NCBI RefSeq assembly: GCF_965655635.1
Contig: NZ_CBFHHE010000020.1
Coordinates: 1 to 38,751 of the forward strand
Source: Nereida sp965655635
GTDB lineage: Bacteria; Pseudomonadota; Alphaproteobacteria; Rhodobacterales; Rhodobacteraceae
Length of the DNA stretch: 38,751 nt
Direction of reading: 5' to 3'
How positions within the stretch are numbered: the stretch's first letter is position 1; the number at the start of each line of letters is the position of its first letter. The notes under the pieces were generated by a model that was not told the DNA's origin, ran no database searches, and saw only the letters and a program-made list of their open reading frames with translations. Shown one piece after another: positions 24,661 through 33,147 of the stretch. The position numbers and the translations under genes are program-made.

Positions 24661-25598
24661 GCCTCAGCCGCCTTGTATCCACCGGCCTCAGTTTGCACGA
24701 ACGCATCCGCGCATTGCTTGGCCAGCGCACGAACACGCCCGATATAGGCCTGCCGCTCGGTCACCGAAATGACGCCGCGCGCATCCAGCAGGTTGAACAC
24801 ATGTGATGCCTTGATGCACTGATCATAGGCTGGGTGCGCCATCACGATGCGCTTGCCCGTTTTTGGGTCTTCATGCGGCTGTGCCAAAATCGCTTCGCAC
24901 TCGGCCTCTGCATCTTTGAAATGCTGCAAGAGAGTTTCGGTATTTGCAACATCAAAGTTCCAGCGGGCATACTCTTCTTCTGTTTGCTTGAAGATGTCGC
25001 GGTAGCTCAACGGGATTGGCGCAGAGGGGTCGTTGAACGGCATATCCATCACGTGATCAATGCCCAAAATATACATGGCCAAACGCTCAAGACCGTATGT
25101 CAGCTCACCCGAAACCGGCTTGCAATCATGCCCGCCAACTTGTTGGAAATACGTAAACTGCGAAACTTCCATACCGTCGCACCACACTTCCCAGCCAAGC
25201 CCCCAAGCGCCAAGCGTGGGACTTTCCCAGTCGTCCTCGACAAAGCGAATATCATGCAGGCTCATGTCGATACCAATTGCCTTTAATGAGCCGAGGTAGA
25301 GGTCCTGCAGATCAGAAGGCGATGGTTTAATCAGCACTTGATACTGGTAGTAGTGCTGCAAACGGTTCGGGTTTTCACCGTAGCGCCCATCTGTTGGCCG
25401 GCGCGAGGGCTGTACATAAGCCGCCGCCCACGGTGTGTCCCCAAGGGCGCGCAACGTTGTTGCGGGGTGGAACGTGCCCGCGCCTACCTCCATGTCATAG
25501 GGTTGCAATATCGCACAGCCCTTTGCAGCCCAGTAATTTTGCAACCGCAGGATGATTTCTTGGAACGAACGGGGGGTATCAAGCGCTGGTGTAGTCAT
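24657..25598 (-). CDS. glyQ: Glycyl-tRNA synthetase alpha subunit
   Basis: Catalytic alpha subunit (class II aminoacyl-tRNA synthetase) that activates glycine. It has 313 residues. Signatures are RSFQEIILRLQNYWAAKGC, PYDMEVGAGTFHPATTLR, YVQPSRRPTDGRYGENPNR, DDWESPTLGAWGLGWEVW, QVGGHDCKPVSGELTYGLE. An upstream in-frame start at 25652 would add 18 residues unlike the family; the ATG at 25598 (MTTPALDTPRSFQ) is chosen. First gene of glyQ-DUF6446-glyS; divergent from the decayed protease gene. Confidence 0.97.
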   Translation of the reverse strand: MTTPALDTPRSFQEIILRLQNYWAAKGCAILQPYDMEVGAGTFHPATTLRALGDTPWAAAYVQPSRRPTDGRYGENPNRLQHYYQYQVLIKPSPSDLQDLYLGSLKAIGIDMSLHDIRFVEDDWESPTLGAWGLGWEVWCDGMEVSQFTYFQQVGGHDCKPVSGELTYGLERLAMYILGIDHVMDMPFNDPSAPIPLSYRDIFKQTEEEYARWNFDVANTETLLQHFKDAEAECEAILAQPHEDPKTGKRIVMAHPAYDQCIKASHVFNLLDARGVISVTERQAYIGRVRALAKQCADAFVQTEAGGYKAAEA

Positions 25599-25771
25599 GG
25601 CGAACCGCCTATCAAAACAGAGTTGTCTGACCCATAAAGCGTGCCCCAACAAGGGTCAACCGGCGCTCGTAAACTCGGTCATACGCGCACCTTGTGATCT
25701 GGGCAAATTGCGGGCAATCTTGTGGGGATACGTCATCGGACCACTGGTCCAATTTTCAAGAGTGAGACCCT

Positions 25772-27642
25772 ATGCGCCCTATTACTGCCGCCTATTTTTT
25801 CGCATGCTCAACCGCCTTGACTACCCCACCTGCCCGCGCTGGCACAGCAGACCATTTCCGGGCAAAGTGCACAGGCTGCACAAGTCACGCCACAAAAAAG
25901 TAGCTGGATCCAGATTGAGGCTCAATCAACCCTTTTGGGTGCCCAAGACCGGATACGCGATTACGGACAGGCCTTTCCAAATGTGGCGGGCTTCGACCTT
26001 GGGTCGGGCCGGTACGGTATTTTTTGGGACCTTACACCGCTGAGGACGCCCGCGCAGCGCTGCGCCAATTGCGCCGCGACAGGTTGGTGCCCCGCGACAG
26101 CTTTGTGCAATTTTCATCTCGCCTTCAGCGTCAGTTTTTCCCGATCGGCGCACAATTTTACGAGACTGCGCCCGCGGCTCCGGACGCCACCGCGCAGGTG
26201 AGGGAGCCAACCCCAACACAGGCACAAGCAGTAACGCCAACAGTTGAAACCGGTGAGCTTTCCCCAGTTCCACAGATATTTCCCCAGTTCCACAGATATA
26301 CGTTCCTGATGAAACGCGCGCCGAGGCGCAAAGATCAGAACAGCTTTTATCACGGGACGACAAAAAAGAACTGCAACGCGCGTTAGCTTGGGCAGGTGTT
26401 TACGTAGCGGCTATTGACGGATCATACGGGCGCGGCACACGCAGTGCGATGCGCGCATGGCAAGCACAGCAAGGATTTGACGAGACCGGCATTTTGACCA
26501 CTGGCGAGCGGGCCATTTTGCTTGAGCAATTCAATGCGGTTTTTGACGGGCTTGGTCTTGAGGTAGTGCGCGAAGCAAAAGCGGGCATCGAAATGCTGGT
26601 GCCTACGAATATTGTGAGCTTTGAGGCCTACGCGCCGCCTTTTGCCCGTTTCACAGCGTCGGGCGACATAGAGCAAGCCCAGCTTTTGATGATCTCGCAG
26701 GACGGGGCAGAAACTGAATTGCGCGGGCTTTACGACATCATGCAGACCCTCGAAATTGTTCCTTCTGAAGGCGCGCGGCAAATTCGTGATGACACCTTTG
26801 AAATGGAAGGCATCGGGGATGATTTCATCAGCTACACGTTTGCTGAAACGCAACGCGCCAAGATCAAAGGCTTCACGCTGATCTGGCCCGCCGGTGATGA
26901 GCCGCGCCGCGCGCGCGTTGTTCAACGTCTCAAGGACAGCTTCACACCAATCGAAGGAGTGTTGGACCCCACTTTGGGTGATCCCGCCGAGCAAGCGATT
27001 GATCTGGTCGCAGGTCTTGAAATACGCCAACCGCTGCGGACAGGATCAGGCTTTTTCATCAATGATCAAGGTACCGTGCTAACCCATGCCTCAAACGTCG
27101 CGGGATGCGGACGTATTTCATTAAATGATCGCTATACTGCAACATTGGCGAACCCAATCACTTCCAGCACCAGTGAGCTTGCCGTGCTCACACCCACTGA
27201 GCCGCTTGCCCCTGCATCCTATGCGCAGCTTACGGGCGAACCTATTCGGCTTGGCCAAAGCGTTGCCGTTGCGGGATACCCCTATGGCGGCGTTTTGCGC
27301 GCGGCGACACTGACGTTTGGAACACTGCGAGACCTGCGCGGATTGCAGGGTGAGGCCGACCTAAGCCGCCTGTCTATGCTGGCCGCGGGGGGGGATATAG
27401 GCGGGCCGGTTGTGGCAAACAACAACGCGGTGATCGGCATGCTGGCGCCTCGCCAAAGTCCAAGCACGCAAGACCTACCTGCGGATGTGCAGTTTGCCAT
27501 CAACAGCAGCACTTTGCTTGATCTTGCAAAAGCGGCCGATGTCACGATTGCGGCCCCCAACAGCACAACGGGGCGCCTCTCGCCGGAGGAGTTGACGCTA
27601 CAGGCCCGCGAATTTCCCGTTTTAGTGCAGTGTTGGGAATAA
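25772..27642 (+). pseudogene. Secreted peptidoglycan-binding / trypsin-fold protein, three frameshifts
   Basis: The ancestral protein was about 616 residues: signal peptide, an SPOR-like repeat, a peptidoglycan-binding domain and a C-terminal trypsin-like domain. Four reading-frame pieces join exactly. Frame 1 from ATG 25772 gives MRPITAAYFFACSTALTT; one extra base in the C-run near 25821-25824 shifts to the frame giving LPALAQQTISGQSAQAAQV and later RIRDYGQAFPNVAGFDLG. A missing T in the T-run near 26020-26025 shifts to GPYTAEDARAALRQLRRD. A 20-bp tandem duplication at 26259-26298 shifts to the frame of DDKKELQRALAWAGVYVA, IDGSYGRGTRSAMRAWQA and the rest. The last 397 codons from 26449 are open. 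In that part the GDSGGP-like motif reads GGDIGGPV, so the catalytic serine was already missing. The stop abuts the convergent trkH stop. Confidence 0.85.
26259..26298. repeat. 20-bp perfect tandem duplication
   Basis: Two identical adjacent 20-bp units (26259-26278 and 26279-26298), each containing CCCCAGTTCCACAGATA. Twenty is not a multiple of three; removing one unit restores the frame SPVPQIYVPDE. A recent duplication is likely because the copies are identical. Confidence 0.97.
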
Positions 27643-29088
27643 TCAGTTGCGCCAGAACCGAAGGGTCAGCATGGCGTAGACCGCCATCAATTCAAGGCGT
27701 CCGATAACCATCGCCACAATCATGATCCATTTCGCGGCGGTGTTGATATCACCGTAATTTCCCGCAGGTCCAATTTCGTCACCCAAGCCAGGGCCAATAT
27801 TGGCCAAAGTCGCGACTGCGCCAGAAACCGAGGTAGTGAAGTCCAAGCCGGTCAGCCCTAGCAACACGGCCACAACGCCCAAAGTTACGACAAACACCAT
27901 GAAAAATGCCATGACTGAGTTGACCACGTCTTCCTCAATCGCACGGCCTTCGTAGCGAGGCGTGAAAATACCGTGGGGCGAGTGAATTACGTTGATTTGC
28001 GCACGTATCGAGGCAAACAACAGCTGAAACCGGAACACTTTGATCGAACAAGAGGTCGAGCCAGCACAGCCCCCGACAAGTCCGATAAAGAAGATCACCG
28101 CAATGGGAAAACTGCCCCACTGCATGTAATCCGCGCTGGAATAACCGGTGCCTGTCATGATCGACGTGACATTGAAAAGCGCCTTGCGCAACGCCTCTTC
28201 GGAAAAGCCCCCCTGTGACCAGAGCCACATCGTTACGGCCGCCACGCCAACAGCCAGAATGATCAAAAAGCCGCGGATTTGCGCATCCCGCAAAAGCGAA
28301 AGATTATCCCCTGAGATAAGCTGTACATAGCGCACGAACGGAAGGGCCGCAGCGATCATGAACACGACGGCTACATACTCGGCAGCGGCGGGAAGTGCGC
28401 TGAACGAGGCGTCATAATTCGAGTGCCCGCCCGTAGAAACCGTTGTCATCGCATGCATAAACGCATCCATTCCCGACAGCCCACACGCCAAATAAGCAAT
28501 GATGGCAGCGGCTGTAATCGAGATGTAGATCACCGAAATTTTGCTCGAAATCTCTGTGGCGCGGGGTAGGATTTTTCCAAAAGTATCAAAAGACTCTGAG
28601 CGGAAAATCTGCATGCCCCCAACACGCAACTCAGGCAGAAAGACCATTGCCACAACAATAATCCCGATGCCTCCAAGCCACTGCAGCGAACCGCGCCAAA
28701 TGTTGATCCCCACAGGCAGATCACCCAAGCCAGAAAAAACCGTGGCGCCCGTGGTTGTCAGCGCAGACATGGCCTCAAAAAACGCATCCGTGGGGCTTGC
28801 TTGGGTTGCGCCGAAATAGAACGGTAATGCCCCAAACAGCGGCAACGCCAGCCAAACAAAAGTAGTCAGAATGAATGTCTGCTGGATAGTGAGGCCGCGA
28901 TGATCCGCATTAGCACAACTTTGTGCGATCAGCCCACCTGTGAAGACAGTGATGATCGCGCTTTCAAAAAACGCCATCCAATTGCGGTTACCAGCGTACA
29001 AATCCACTGCCATGGGAAGCAGCATTGCGCACCCCAAAGCGGCCATCAAAAGGCCAATAATATAACCAATAGGACGCAGATCTAACAT
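27643..29088 (-). CDS. trkH: TrkH-family potassium uptake protein
   Basis: Membrane pore subunit of a Trk/Ktr K+ uptake system, 481 residues with four M1-P-M2 repeats. The selectivity-filter loops are visible in order: ALTTTGATV, TTVSTGGHSNY, SIMTGTGYSS and ATLANIGPGLG. The start MLDLRPIGYIIGLLM is normal for the family. The cytoplasmic NAD-binding partner TrkA is not in the window. Immediately convergent with the decayed protease gene; 83 bp downstream of folE2 on the same strand. Confidence 0.95.
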   Translation of the reverse strand: MLDLRPIGYIIGLLMAALGCAMLLPMAVDLYAGNRNWMAFFESAIITVFTGGLIAQSCANADHRGLTIQQTFILTTFVWLALPLFGALPFYFGATQASPTDAFFEAMSALTTTGATVFSGLGDLPVGINIWRGSLQWLGGIGIIVVAMVFLPELRVGGMQIFRSESFDTFGKILPRATEISSKISVIYISITAAAIIAYLACGLSGMDAFMHAMTTVSTGGHSNYDASFSALPAAAEYVAVVFMIAAALPFVRYVQLISGDNLSLLRDAQIRGFLIILAVGVAAVTMWLWSQGGFSEEALRKALFNVTSIMTGTGYSSADYMQWGSFPIAVIFFIGLVGGCAGSTSCSIKVFRFQLLFASIRAQINVIHSPHGIFTPRYEGRAIEEDVVNSVMAFFMVFVVTLGVVAVLLGLTGLDFTTSVSGAVATLANIGPGLGDEIGPAGNYGDINTAAKWIMIVAMVIGRLELMAVYAMLTLRFWRN

Positions 29089-29171
29089 GGTCAGAAGGGT
29101 TGGACCCTGCGCGATGGGGTGTCAAGGCAGCATGCATGACTAGGGTCGCAAGCGCACACCACGGCTTTGTT

Positions 29172-30272
29172 CTAGCCTACGTGAAACAGCGTGGCGAAGA
29201 GCTTGGGGTCGATGCTGTCTGACGCAAAGGTATCGCCTTCAAAAAGCACACTGACCGCATCGTGGCTGTGCAGGCTTTCTTGGTGACTCGCAATCACACG
29301 AAAGTCGCCGACGCGCGGATCTGCTTGCAATTGCTCACAAAAAAGCCGTACGGCGTCTTCAACAAAAATGGGGTTGGCCGCGTTAAGTTCAGCAAAAGCT
29401 TGTTCGTCTTCACGCTTGACCATGACTTGTGTCTCAGTTGGCACGGCACGGCGGGCCATTTCGATCAAATCCTCAAACCACAACACCTGCGCATCATTTT
29501 CAAGCGCCACAGAAATACGCGCGACCGAACGTTGGCTATGCGGCGTTGCCAATTGTCCACGGGTTTGGCGGGCATGCTCTGACAACTCGAGCGAACAAGG
29601 GCACGTTGAGGAATAGACGTAATCCAGGTGCACGATCTTTTTGCGCGCGCCCGCTTGTTCAACCAACTCAAGCGCGATGTCATAATATTGATAGCCAGAC
29701 AGCCCCGACCGCAAAGAGGCAACTTTCATAGGGAACGAAAACCGCATCTGGATACGCGCGTCGAAGCTTTCCAAATCGGTTTTATACGCATCAAGAGTTC
29801 GGTCGATCACATCAAAGCTAAAAGTCTCATCAGCAGATTGATAGAACGTGCGCATAATACGCGACATGTTGATGCCTTTTTTCTCGGCATCAAGGCTGAC
29901 GGTTCCCGTAACAGATGTCTCAAGGGTCAGATCGCCGTTATCACGGGTCCGAAACCGAATTGGCAGGCGGAAGTTACTAATGCCTACATGCTGAATTTGA
30001 CGTTTTGCACCGCGAATAAGGGATGTGGGGCCGTTTTGGAGATCAGGCAATGCTGCTTTATAAGCCGCATCCGCATCAAACTCGGCCGGATACTGACGCG
30101 ACAAGTCTGGATAATCGGCGGGGGCATCAACAGTCAAACGTGCAACAGCCGGGTCAAGATCGCTGCGTTCAACATCCGTGGCGCTATCGGCCCACCGCCG
30201 CAAAACAGCAAGGGCCGCTTCGGCTTCTTCTCGGGTAGGCTCACGATCCATATCGAGCGTGTGAAAGTTCAT
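29172..30272 (-). CDS. folE2: GTP cyclohydrolase I, type IB (FolE2)
   Basis: Makes 7,8-dihydroneopterin triphosphate from GTP, the first step of folate synthesis, with relaxed metal need compared with zinc-dependent FolE. It has 366 residues including an N-terminal extension of about 80. Markers are IQHVGISNFRLPI, SLDAEKKGINMSRIMRTFY, and the metal/active-site cysteine in YSSTCPCSLELSEHARQ. A strong GGGGAGGG lies 6-7 nt before the ATG. An extended -10-like TGGTAATAT occurs about 75 nt upstream. With folB and folP it covers three folate steps in this window, though not in one operon. Confidence 0.95.
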   Translation of the reverse strand: MNFHTLDMDREPTREEAEAALAVLRRWADSATDVERSDLDPAVARLTVDAPADYPDLSRQYPAEFDADAAYKAALPDLQNGPTSLIRGAKRQIQHVGISNFRLPIRFRTRDNGDLTLETSVTGTVSLDAEKKGINMSRIMRTFYQSADETFSFDVIDRTLDAYKTDLESFDARIQMRFSFPMKVASLRSGLSGYQYYDIALELVEQAGARKKIVHLDYVYSSTCPCSLELSEHARQTRGQLATPHSQRSVARISVALENDAQVLWFEDLIEMARRAVPTETQVMVKREDEQAFAELNAANPIFVEDAVRLFCEQLQADPRVGDFRVIASHQESLHSHDAVSVLFEGDTFASDSIDPKLFATLFHVG

Positions 30273-30399
30273 CTAAAGTCCCTCCCCTTGTTGGTTATCG
30301 GGCAACGCGAACCACTCAGACATAAGGGGCGTAGCACATATTACCAAACAATTACGTGACACAAACGGCTTTAGATCAGTTAAATGCGGAGTCTGACGC

Positions 30400-31578
30400 T
30401 TAAACTTGTGCCAACGCCTGTTCGAGATCAGCGATCAAATCGGGAGTATACTCAAGCCCGACCGAGATACGAACAAGCCCCTCCGTAATGCGCAATGCGT
30501 CTTTTTGCTCTTGGGGCAAACGCTGATGTGTCGTGAAAGCGGGTGGGGTGACGATTGATTTTGCATCGCCCAAGTTGTTTGAAATGGTAAAGACTTTAAG
30601 CGCATTCAACATCGCATAGCTGGCGTCTTTGCCGCCCCTCACATCAATGGCCAAAATTGTCCCGCCCGCACCAAGCTGTTTCATGCAAATATCGTGCTGA
30701 GGATGGCTGGGCAAACCAGGATAGATAACTCGCTCAAGCCGCGCATCGCCTTCCAGCACCTTAGCAATTTCCAAAGCACTCTGCGTTTGTGCGCGTACAC
30801 GCAGGTCCATCGTCTCAAGCCCTTTAAGCAACGTCCACGCATTGAACGGCGACATCGCACCGCCTGTGTGCTTTAGATACGGCTCAAGTGTTTTGCGAAT
30901 GTATTCGCGACTGCCCAAAACAACGCCCCCCAGAACACGACCCTGCCCGTCAATATGCTTGGTCGCTGAATAGACCACCACGTCTGCCCCTTGCGCCACA
31001 GCATCAGAGAACACAGGCGTAGAGAACACGTTGTCCACCACAACATAGGCGCCCACCGCGTGGGCCAGCTTGGACACCGCAGCAATGTCGATCACTTCCA
31101 GAGCGGGGTTTGAGACTGTCTCAAAGAAGGCCATTTTGGTATCCGGACGCAGGGCCTCTTTCCAAGCGTTCAGGTCAGTGCCGTCAATCAACGTGACCTC
31201 AACACCAAAGCGCGGCAAAATATCGTCGAGGATATAAAGACACGACCCAAACAACGCACGCGCGGCCACGATGTGATCGCCGGCTTTCAGACCGGCCATC
31301 ACCGCACCGTTCACCGCAGCCATGCCGCTGGCGGTAGCAAAGGCATCTTCTGTGCCCTCAATCGCCGCGATGCGTTCTTCGAACATCCGCACAGTTGGGT
31401 TGCCATAGCGGGCATAGATAAACTCGTCCTCACCAAGCGAGACAAAGCGCGCCTCCGCGGCTTCGGCTGTGGGGTAGACAAACCCTTGAGTGAGAAACAT
31501 CGCCTCTGAAAGCTCACCGTATTGGCTGCGGCGGGTGCCTGCGTGAACAGCAGCAGTGCGAGGATGTTTCTTTGTCAT
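30400..31578 (-). CDS. metZ: O-succinylhomoserine sulfhydrylase
   Basis: PLP enzyme of the Cys/Met metabolism family making homocysteine from O-succinylhomoserine and sulfide. It has 392 residues. Markers are YARYGNPTVRMFEERIA, EDAFATASGMAAVNGAV, the FETVSNPALEV segment, VDNVFSTPV and the PLP lysine in YSATKHIDGQGRVLGG. The ATG at 31578 (MTKKHPRTAAVHAG) has AAGGAAAATGAC upstream; the longer in-frame start at 31629 falls in the riboswitch terminator and is rejected. Upstream are a sigma-70 promoter, a SAM-II riboswitch and a terminator, so expression should fall when SAM is plentiful. Confidence 0.96.
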   Translation of the reverse strand: MTKKHPRTAAVHAGTRRSQYGELSEAMFLTQGFVYPTAEAAEARFVSLGEDEFIYARYGNPTVRMFEERIAAIEGTEDAFATASGMAAVNGAVMAGLKAGDHIVAARALFGSCLYILDDILPRFGVEVTLIDGTDLNAWKEALRPDTKMAFFETVSNPALEVIDIAAVSKLAHAVGAYVVVDNVFSTPVFSDAVAQGADVVVYSATKHIDGQGRVLGGVVLGSREYIRKTLEPYLKHTGGAMSPFNAWTLLKGLETMDLRVRAQTQSALEIAKVLEGDARLERVIYPGLPSHPQHDICMKQLGAGGTILAIDVRGGKDASYAMLNALKVFTISNNLGDAKSIVTPPAFTTHQRLPQEQKDALRITEGLVRISVGLEYTPDLIADLEQALAQV

Positions 31579-31606
31579 GTCATTTTCCTTCGGCGGGCCG
31601 TTGCCC

Positions 31607-31639
31607 AAATAAAAAACCCCACCGGTCAAGGGCGGGGTT
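31607..31639 (-). terminator. Intrinsic terminator in the metZ leader
   Basis: On the minus strand AACCCCGCC (31639-31631) pairs with GGTGGGGTT (31623-31615), nine pairs with one G-T, 7-nt loop, followed by TTTTATTT. It sits between the SAM-II riboswitch and the metZ start codon and is the likely expression platform. Confidence 0.88.
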
Positions 31640-31651
31640 GCAACGCTGGCA

Positions 31652-31710
31652 CCTGACCCTCTTTAGCGGCATATTTAACGTGGCCCGCAATCCGGTAACA
31701 AATCGCCACA
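31652..31710 (-). ncRNA. SAM-II riboswitch upstream of metZ
   Basis: The minus-strand RNA has the SAM-II layout: P1 stem GTGGC (from 31709) with GCCAC, the GATTTG loop, an ACCGGATTGC segment, GTTAAATA, then GCTAAAGAGGGT whose GGU can pair with ACC to form the pseudoknot. SAM-II elements control methionine genes in alphaproteobacteria. The start of transcription predicted from the promoter falls at its first base, and a terminator follows, so SAM binding probably promotes termination. Confidence 0.88.
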
Positions 31711-31715
31711 ACACT

Positions 31716-31745
31716 ATTCTATGCCAAGCCCGATTGAGCCGTCAA
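31716..31745 (-). promoter_or_regulatory. Sigma-70 promoter of metZ
   Basis: TTGACG (-35, 31745-31740), 18-nt spacer, TAGAAT (-10, 31721-31716) on the minus strand. Transcription would begin near 31709, exactly where the riboswitch P1 stem starts. Confidence 0.75.
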
Positions 31746-31813
31746 GCATGGCCCTTGCACAATACATCAAATCCGCCATTGTCTTGCTAAATTGTGATGA
31801 CAGGAGCTTGCCC

Positions 31814-32506
31814 ATGATTGATCTGTACTACTGGCCCACCCCCAACGGATGGAAAGTCAGCATCGCACTTGTGGAGATGGGCTTGCCGTTCAAACTTCAT
31901 GAAATCAACATAGGCAAAGGCGATCAGTTCCAGCCTGCCTTTTTGCAAATTGCCCCCAACAACCGCATGCCCGCGATCACCGATCCTGATGGGCCAGACG
32001 GTGCGCCGATCTCTATTTTTGAAAGCGGTGCGATTTTGCAATATCTCGCGCGCAGGACTGGCAAGTTCGGCGGCCCCACCGAGCGAGATCGCATCGCAGT
32101 AGATCAATGGCTGATGTGGCAAATGGGGGGCTTAGGCCCCATGGCTGGGCAGGCGCATCACTTCCTCAAATACGCACCGGCGATGGATCCGCCCCAAGAT
32201 ATTCCGTACGCCAAAGATCGCTACCGCGCAGAAACTGCGCGGCTTTACGGGGTGCTGGACAGGCAGTTGGCAAAGCACGAATTTGTGGCAGGGGATTTTT
32301 ATTCAATCGCCGATATGTCGATTTGGGGTTGGGCGTCTTTGTGGGAAGGCCAGCAACAAGCGCTGGATGATAAGCCGAACTTACGTCGTTGGCTCGAAAC
32401 CGTCAGCGCACGTCCTGCTGTTATTGAGGGACGCGCGCTGCTTGCTGAAAAGCGTGGCGACCATTCCAGCAAGGACGCACAAAAAGCGCTGTTTAAAACG
32501 AAGTAG
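31814..32506 (+). CDS. Glutathione S-transferase family protein (YfcG/YghU-like)
   Basis: A 230-residue cytoplasmic protein: thioredoxin-fold N-terminal domain (IDLYYWPTPNGWKVSIAL, with PTPNGWK at the glutathione site, and FESGAILQYLA with the glutamate-serine pair binding glutathione) and an all-helical C-terminal domain (QWLMWQMGGLGPMAGQAHHF, AGDFYSIADMSIWGW). The TPNGxK start and GLGPMxGQ resemble the Nu-class disulfide-bond oxidoreductases YfcG and YghU. Start at 31814 with GGAG 8 nt upstream; the longer frame from 31721 runs through the metZ promoter region and is rejected. Divergent from metZ, convergent with ispZ. Confidence 0.93.
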   Translation: MIDLYYWPTPNGWKVSIALVEMGLPFKLHEINIGKGDQFQPAFLQIAPNNRMPAITDPDGPDGAPISIFESGAILQYLARRTGKFGGPTERDRIAVDQWLMWQMGGLGPMAGQAHHFLKYAPAMDPPQDIPYAKDRYRAETARLYGVLDRQLAKHEFVAGDFYSIADMSIWGWASLWEGQQQALDDKPNLRRWLETVSARPAVIEGRALLAEKRGDHSSKDAQKALFKTK

Positions 32507-32538
32507 GCCGCCGCGGTCACAGAATATGGGCGCGCCAC

Positions 32539-33144
32539 TCAGTCCGCTTGATCTGGCTCGTCCATATACTTTTGCAGTGCGATAATCTGCACCCACAGAA
32601 ACGCAAACAGCGCAATCGGAAACCCGAATGTCTCGATCTTGACCCAAGCGTCCGTGGACATGGTCCGCCAAACAACTTCGTTCGCAACTGCCAAAAGCAC
32701 AAAAGCCGCTGTCAGCCGCTTGGTCAAAATCATCCAGCCCTCTTGGCGCATTGGCATCGCGTCGCCCAACACATAAGCCAGCAGACTACGCCCGCGCAAA
32801 AGCCCGCCGCCCAGAAGTACTGCAAAAACACCGTAAACAATGGTCGTCTTCATCTTGAAGAAGGTCTCATTGTTGAACCACGCGGTCAGGCCACCGAAGA
32901 AAATGACCATGAAGGCAGTGAAGACCTGCATCTTGCTCAACTCACCTGTCAGCACCCAAAGCGCACCCATCGCTGCCAGCAGGATTGGAATGAAAATCAC
33001 TGCAGAGACGATAAAGCCGGAGTATTCAGTACCCGCAAACGTAAAGCTGTCGTCTTTGATGCGAAGATAGATCAGGAAAAACGCGATTGTCGGCCCCAAC
33101 TCAAGCACCTGTTTCACGATTGGATTGATTGGTTTTCCGGCCAT
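32539..33144 (-). CDS. Inner-membrane septation protein, IspZ/YciB family
   Basis: A 201-residue integral membrane protein with about five to six helices. Typical segments are KQVLELGPTIAFFLIY, FTAFMVIFFGGLTAWFNNETFFKMK, LLRGRSLLAYVLGDAM, and GWMILTKRLTAAFVLLAVANEVVWR. The family is linked to cell-envelope integrity and septation. The stop of the upstream EamA gene lies 3 bp before this start region, so the ftsY-EamA-ispZ genes are tightly packed and probably co-transcribed. Confidence 0.93.
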   Translation of the reverse strand: MAGKPINPIVKQVLELGPTIAFFLIYLRIKDDSFTFAGTEYSGFIVSAVIFIPILLAAMGALWVLTGELSKMQVFTAFMVIFFGGLTAWFNNETFFKMKTTIVYGVFAVLLGGGLLRGRSLLAYVLGDAMPMRQEGWMILTKRLTAAFVLLAVANEVVWRTMSTDAWVKIETFGFPIALFAFLWVQIIALQKYMDEPDQAD

Positions 33145-33147
33145 TTG

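Noticed and set aside
24876..24886. A third copy of the shared leader motif inside glyQ (GCGGCTGTGCC)
   Set aside because: Only the first 11 bases match and it lies in coding sequence; the TTAGTAA half is absent.
25935..26386. Two separate small plus-strand genes upstream of the trypsin-fold domain
   Set aside because: They are consecutive pieces of one frameshifted gene, as the joined sequence shows.
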